Part shown: one piece after another, positions 5,195 through 7,352 of the stretch
Numbering within the stretch: position 1 is the first letter of the stretch
Layout of the letters: each line of letters opens with the position of its first letter
From: Candidatus Segetimicrobium genomatis
GTDB taxonomy: Bacteria; Sysuimicrobiota; Sysuimicrobiia; Sysuimicrobiales; Segetimicrobiaceae
Assembly: GCA_005883865.1 (NCBI GenBank)
Contig: VBAO01000196.1
Coordinates: 1-7,352, forward strand
Length of the DNA stretch: 7,352 bases
Direction of reading: 5' to 3'
Notes under the pieces: generated by a model
The model's input: the letters and a program-made list of their open reading frames with translations, nothing else
Told to the model about the DNA's origin: nothing
The model's database searches: none
Translations under genes and position numbers: made by a program

Positions 5195-6241
5195 CTAGAT
5201 CGCCTGGAAACCTCGAGTATCTTGCGCTTTCTCTTTGAGAATCGGCGCCACCTCGGTCAGGAAACGTTTCAATTGGGCAGTCTGGTCACGAGCGGCGAAC
5301 CGTACGATTACTAATGAACACCCAGCCGAAACATACTCCAGCAAACTGCGCGCGCACTCCTCAGGGGGCCCCCACGTGTGGAATTTTTGAATCAATTCGT
5401 CCGGGAGCGTCCCCGCGCCGGCAATGAAATCCTCCGGGTAGTAGTTCCGGAAGTACCACTTGCTCGTCTCCCAGGCACGAGCCCGGTCATCGTCGATCGT
5501 GATATGCACGTGAGTCGAGCAAGGGAATGCCGTGTTACCGAGCTTCTCTCGACTCAAATGGCGGATGCGCCGGCACAGCCTGGCAATATGCTGAACATCG
5601 GTGTCCGCACCTTGCCATCCGTCTGCGTGTTCCAGCGCACGAATCAGAGCCCGGTCGACCATATCTGAGGTCAACTTCGTATCATCCGGAGTAACGGCTA
5701 ACAACATCGCAGGACGTGGTTTCTGAATAGGTTTTGGTTCTACGGATACTTCGCGGAACCTAAAAAACCGGCCTTCATGGTCGACCTTGTCCTCCGTCCA
5801 GAACCGCTTAATCAGCTCCAGCCCCTCGACCAACCGGGCGACACGATCGCCGCGACGTATCCCGAAGGGGTCGAGCTCGCGGGCCACACCTCCGCCCAAG
5901 CATGGGATCCACACCGTCCGCCCGCCGGAGAGAATGTCCACACTCGCCCACTGAATCGCCAGTTCGATGGGGTGGCGCACAATGAAGGAGGCGAAGCAAG
6001 AGACACCGATCCAGGCTTTTTTCGTTACTGTAGCGATCGCCCCCAGCAACGGGATGGCATCAACGCGGGGTCGATCAAGCAGGCTGTCGCCGATCCAAAC
6101 CGACCCGAAGAACCCAGAGTCCTCCCCCGCGCGCGCAAGATCTAGGAGCTCCCCGACGCTGATGGCGCCGAATAGGATACCGCGATTCGGAAGGCTCAAA
6201 CCCCAGTGAAGGCCGCCCTGACCTGGAAACGCGCCTACCAT
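5195..6241 (-). CDS. LLM class flavin-dependent oxidoreductase
   Basis: This 348-residue protein has the bacterial-luciferase-like TIM-barrel pattern. GLSLPNRG (residues 14-21) is the first strand. GFFGSVWIGDSL (43-54), IVRHPIELAIQWASVDILSGGRTVW (87-111) and FGIRRGDRVARLVEGLELIKRFWT (126-149) follow. The C-terminal part contains GPPEECARSLLEYVSAGCSLVIVRF, the final-strand signature of many LLM enzymes. These use reduced FMN or F420 to oxidise or reduce small molecules; cofactor and substrate are not readable here. The ATG at 6239-6241 is chosen because GGAGG lies ten bases upstream; a TTG three codons earlier is too close to that site. It is the last of three leftward genes, 98 bases after the racemase-like gene. 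Its GC is lower than that of gltX. Confidence 0.9.
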   Translation of the reverse strand: MVGAFPGQGGLHWGLSLPNRGILFGAISVGELLDLARAGEDSGFFGSVWIGDSLLDRPRVDAIPLLGAIATVTKKAWIGVSCFASFIVRHPIELAIQWASVDILSGGRTVWIPCLGGGVARELDPFGIRRGDRVARLVEGLELIKRFWTEDKVDHEGRFFRFREVSVEPKPIQKPRPAMLLAVTPDDTKLTSDMVDRALIRALEHADGWQGADTDVQHIARLCRRIRHLSREKLGNTAFPCSTHVHITIDDDRARAWETSKWYFRNYYPEDFIAGAGTLPDELIQKFHTWGPPEECARSLLEYVSAGCSLVIVRFAARDQTAQLKRFLTEVAPILKEKAQDTRGFQAI

Positions 6242-6339
6242 CGCGGGCAATCCTCCGAAAGTTCATTGACCCCGTGGCGGGCACGCCATTCAGCCCTCAT
6301 TGACGTCTCTCTTGATCATCCTCCGTGCCGCCGCGGGTC

Positions 6340-7086
6340 CTACCGTGCGGGTAGGGCTGGCAAGCGGCTGAGGCAGCCCAACGCGGGCGGCTGTTGCTTC
6401 GCCAAGCGGAACGCTTCCCAGAGCGTCACCTGGTTGGCCGTGAGAACCGGCTTGCCCAACGCCTGTTCCAGTTCGGGAAGAATGTCCAGTGTCGGCAGCG
6501 CAGTATCAGGCACCACGAGCGCCTCCGCATCCGGCGCGTCCGTCGCAAGGCAGATCTCGACCAGCCTCCGCTGGTCGAATAGCGCGGAGTCCCACCCCGA
6601 CCGGTTATCCAATCGGCGGCTCTTCACGGTCTCTATGCCATTCTGTGCAAGGAAGGCGAAGAATAACTCCGTTGCCTCCAGCGGATACGGTGAAACCAAC
6701 GCCACACGCGCGACGCCCAGGCTTTGGATGGCCTCGGCGAACGCAAGCGATGTGCTGCTGGCGGGTGCCTGCGCCGCCTTGGCAATCGCCTGCGCCTGAC
6801 TGTGCGCCCGCTCGACGCCGATCACAAAGCTGCCGCTGGTGCACGCCCACATCACCGAATCCACCCCGATGCGGGCCAGGCGCCGCGCCGCGTCCTCGAG
6901 ATAATCTATCCGCGCGGTCTCGATGAGCGACTCGACGGCGTGATCGCCGCTGCCGGTATCGGCGCCACATCTCGAGATCACGACGTAGAGGCGCGCCTCA
7001 GCGGGCGCACTCTCGACCGCGCGATAGTACTCGGGTTCTGTGCCTCCGCTCGGCAAGATAATTCCTATCCTCACGGCGTGCTTCAC
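6340..7086 (-). CDS. Asp/Glu racemase / maleate isomerase fold protein (EutA-like)
   Basis: The 248-residue product has the two-domain Asp/Glu/hydantoin-racemase fold. IGIILPSGGTEPEYYRAV (residues 7-24) opens domain one. CTSGSFVIG (82-90) carries the first catalytic-type cysteine, Cys82. ARVALVSPYPLEATE (126-140) opens domain two, and LTANQVTLWEAFRL (215-228) is the family's C-terminal signature. In maleate isomerases and arylmalonate decarboxylases a second-half cysteine sits in a C-T-A-L-x-T motif. Here that place reads VPDTALPT, with Asp194 where Cys is expected, so two-cysteine racemisation is unlikely. EutA of ectoine utilisation clusters belongs to this family, and the upstream M24 gene supports a related role. 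GTG at 7084-7086 starts 13 bases after the M24 stop, behind GGTGGTGGAG. TTG at 7110, overlapping M24, is an alternative. Confidence 0.82.
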   Translation of the reverse strand: MKHAVRIGIILPSGGTEPEYYRAVESAPAEARLYVVISRCGADTGSGDHAVESLIETARIDYLEDAARRLARIGVDSVMWACTSGSFVIGVERAHSQAQAIAKAAQAPASSTSLAFAEAIQSLGVARVALVSPYPLEATELFFAFLAQNGIETVKSRRLDNRSGWDSALFDQRRLVEICLATDAPDAEALVVPDTALPTLDILPELEQALGKPVLTANQVTLWEAFRLAKQQPPALGCLSRLPALPAR

Positions 7087-7099
7087 GGCTCCACCACCG

Positions 7100-7352
7100 T
7101 CAGACGACAAACATTTCGCGCGGAAAATGCGTCACGGGCTCGCACCCGGTCTCGGTCACCAACACCGTCTCGCTGATATTGATCAAGTGTTTCCCCAACT
7201 CAAAGAGGCCGGGAACGAGGTGAAAGGTCATGCCGACGCGCAGGGCACGCTCGTCGCCTGCCCAGATGGACATGATATGGCCCTCACCCCAGTCGGGAGG
7301 ATAGTTGATTCCTATTGAATAGCCGGTGCGGTGGCCGAACAAATGGGAGTAG
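7100..7352 (-). CDS. M24-family hydrolase, C-terminal part (DoeA/EutD-like)
   Basis: The last 83 codons are visible; the gene enters from the right edge. The fragment contains LFGHRTGYSIG, YPPDWGEGH, RVGMTFHLVPGLFE and ISETVLVTETG, the order of the C-terminal pita-bread fold of M24 proteins. The HRxGYSIG...PPDWGE...GMTFH pattern resembles ectoine hydrolase DoeA/EutD more than Xaa-Pro aminopeptidases. In classical aminopeptidases glutamates bind metal within a V-E-P-G motif and an R-I-E-D motif. Here these positions read L-V-P-G and N-I-S-E, so a metal-dependent peptidase is unlikely and a creatinase/DoeA-type C-N hydrolase is favoured. That alignment is from memory. It is the first visible gene of a leftward operon with the racemase-like and LLM genes. 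Confidence 0.82.
   Translation of the reverse strand, partial: YSHLFGHRTGYSIGINYPPDWGEGHIMSIWAGDERALRVGMTFHLVPGLFELGKHLINISETVLVTETGCEPVTHFPREMFVV

Noticed and set aside
6242..6339. Two tiny reading frames (8-9 codons) on the minus strand before the LLM gene
   Set aside because: They have no properly spaced ribosome site, no attenuator-like structure and no codon bias. The region is explained as an operon spacer with the LLM ribosome site.
6340..6354. CTACC-GTGCG-GGTAG inverted repeat at the racemase stop
   Set aside because: A 5-bp stem with no T-run, partly made of the stop codon; too weak to call a terminator.
1..7352. CRISPR arrays, insertion sequences, toxin-antitoxin or defence genes
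   Set aside because: No regularly spaced repeats, transposase motifs, terminal inverted repeats or recognisable defence domains were found on either strand.

Overview
The window is a stretch of a high-GC bacterial chromosome. The tRNA, Shine-Dalgarno sites and protein families are all bacterial. I cannot name the phylum. The mix of Shine-Dalgarno-led genes with apparently leaderless genes carrying extended -10 boxes would suit an uncultured soil or sediment lineage, but that is inference.

Left part (1-2380). The 5' end of a BNR/YVTN-repeat-like gene runs leftward off the window. Divergent from it is a small membrane protein that looks like the N-terminal third of FtsH (membrane segment, FtsH extracellular domain, membrane segment) with no ATPase or protease. 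A VOC/glyoxalase-fold gene follows, then a convergent tRNA-Gln(CUG) with encoded CCA, whose near-consensus sigma70 promoter lies inside the last codons of the next gene. That gene is an EamA-type (O-acetylserine/cysteine exporter-like) transporter. It is divergent from a 62-76 residue zinc-ribbon protein across a very short region centred on a 12-bp palindrome.

Middle part (2381-5194). A complete leftward gltX (glutamyl-tRNA synthetase) is followed by gene debris. An NmrA-type SDR gene is broken by an internal out-of-frame deletion. It is followed by a 23-codon tail of a PRPP synthetase gene (prs) on the other strand, and then a heavily decayed second copy of the SDR gene start.

Right part (5195-7352). 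Three leftward genes probably form one operon: an M24-family hydrolase of the DoeA/EutD type (cut by the window edge), an Asp/Glu-racemase/maleate-isomerase-fold protein (EutA-like), and a luciferase-like (LLM) oxidoreductase. An M24 hydrolase next to such a racemase is known from ectoine utilisation clusters, so a small-molecule catabolic role, possibly for ectoine or another cyclic nitrogen compound, is a reasonable hypothesis. The LLM gene is visibly lower in GC than gltX, and the boundary falls in the debris zone, which suggests an old rearrangement or insertion junction.

Nothing here is clearly a new defence or mobile system. The most interesting items are the ATPase-less FtsH-like protein, the debris junction, the racemase/M24/LLM operon with substituted catalytic positions, and the recurring leaderless promoter pattern.
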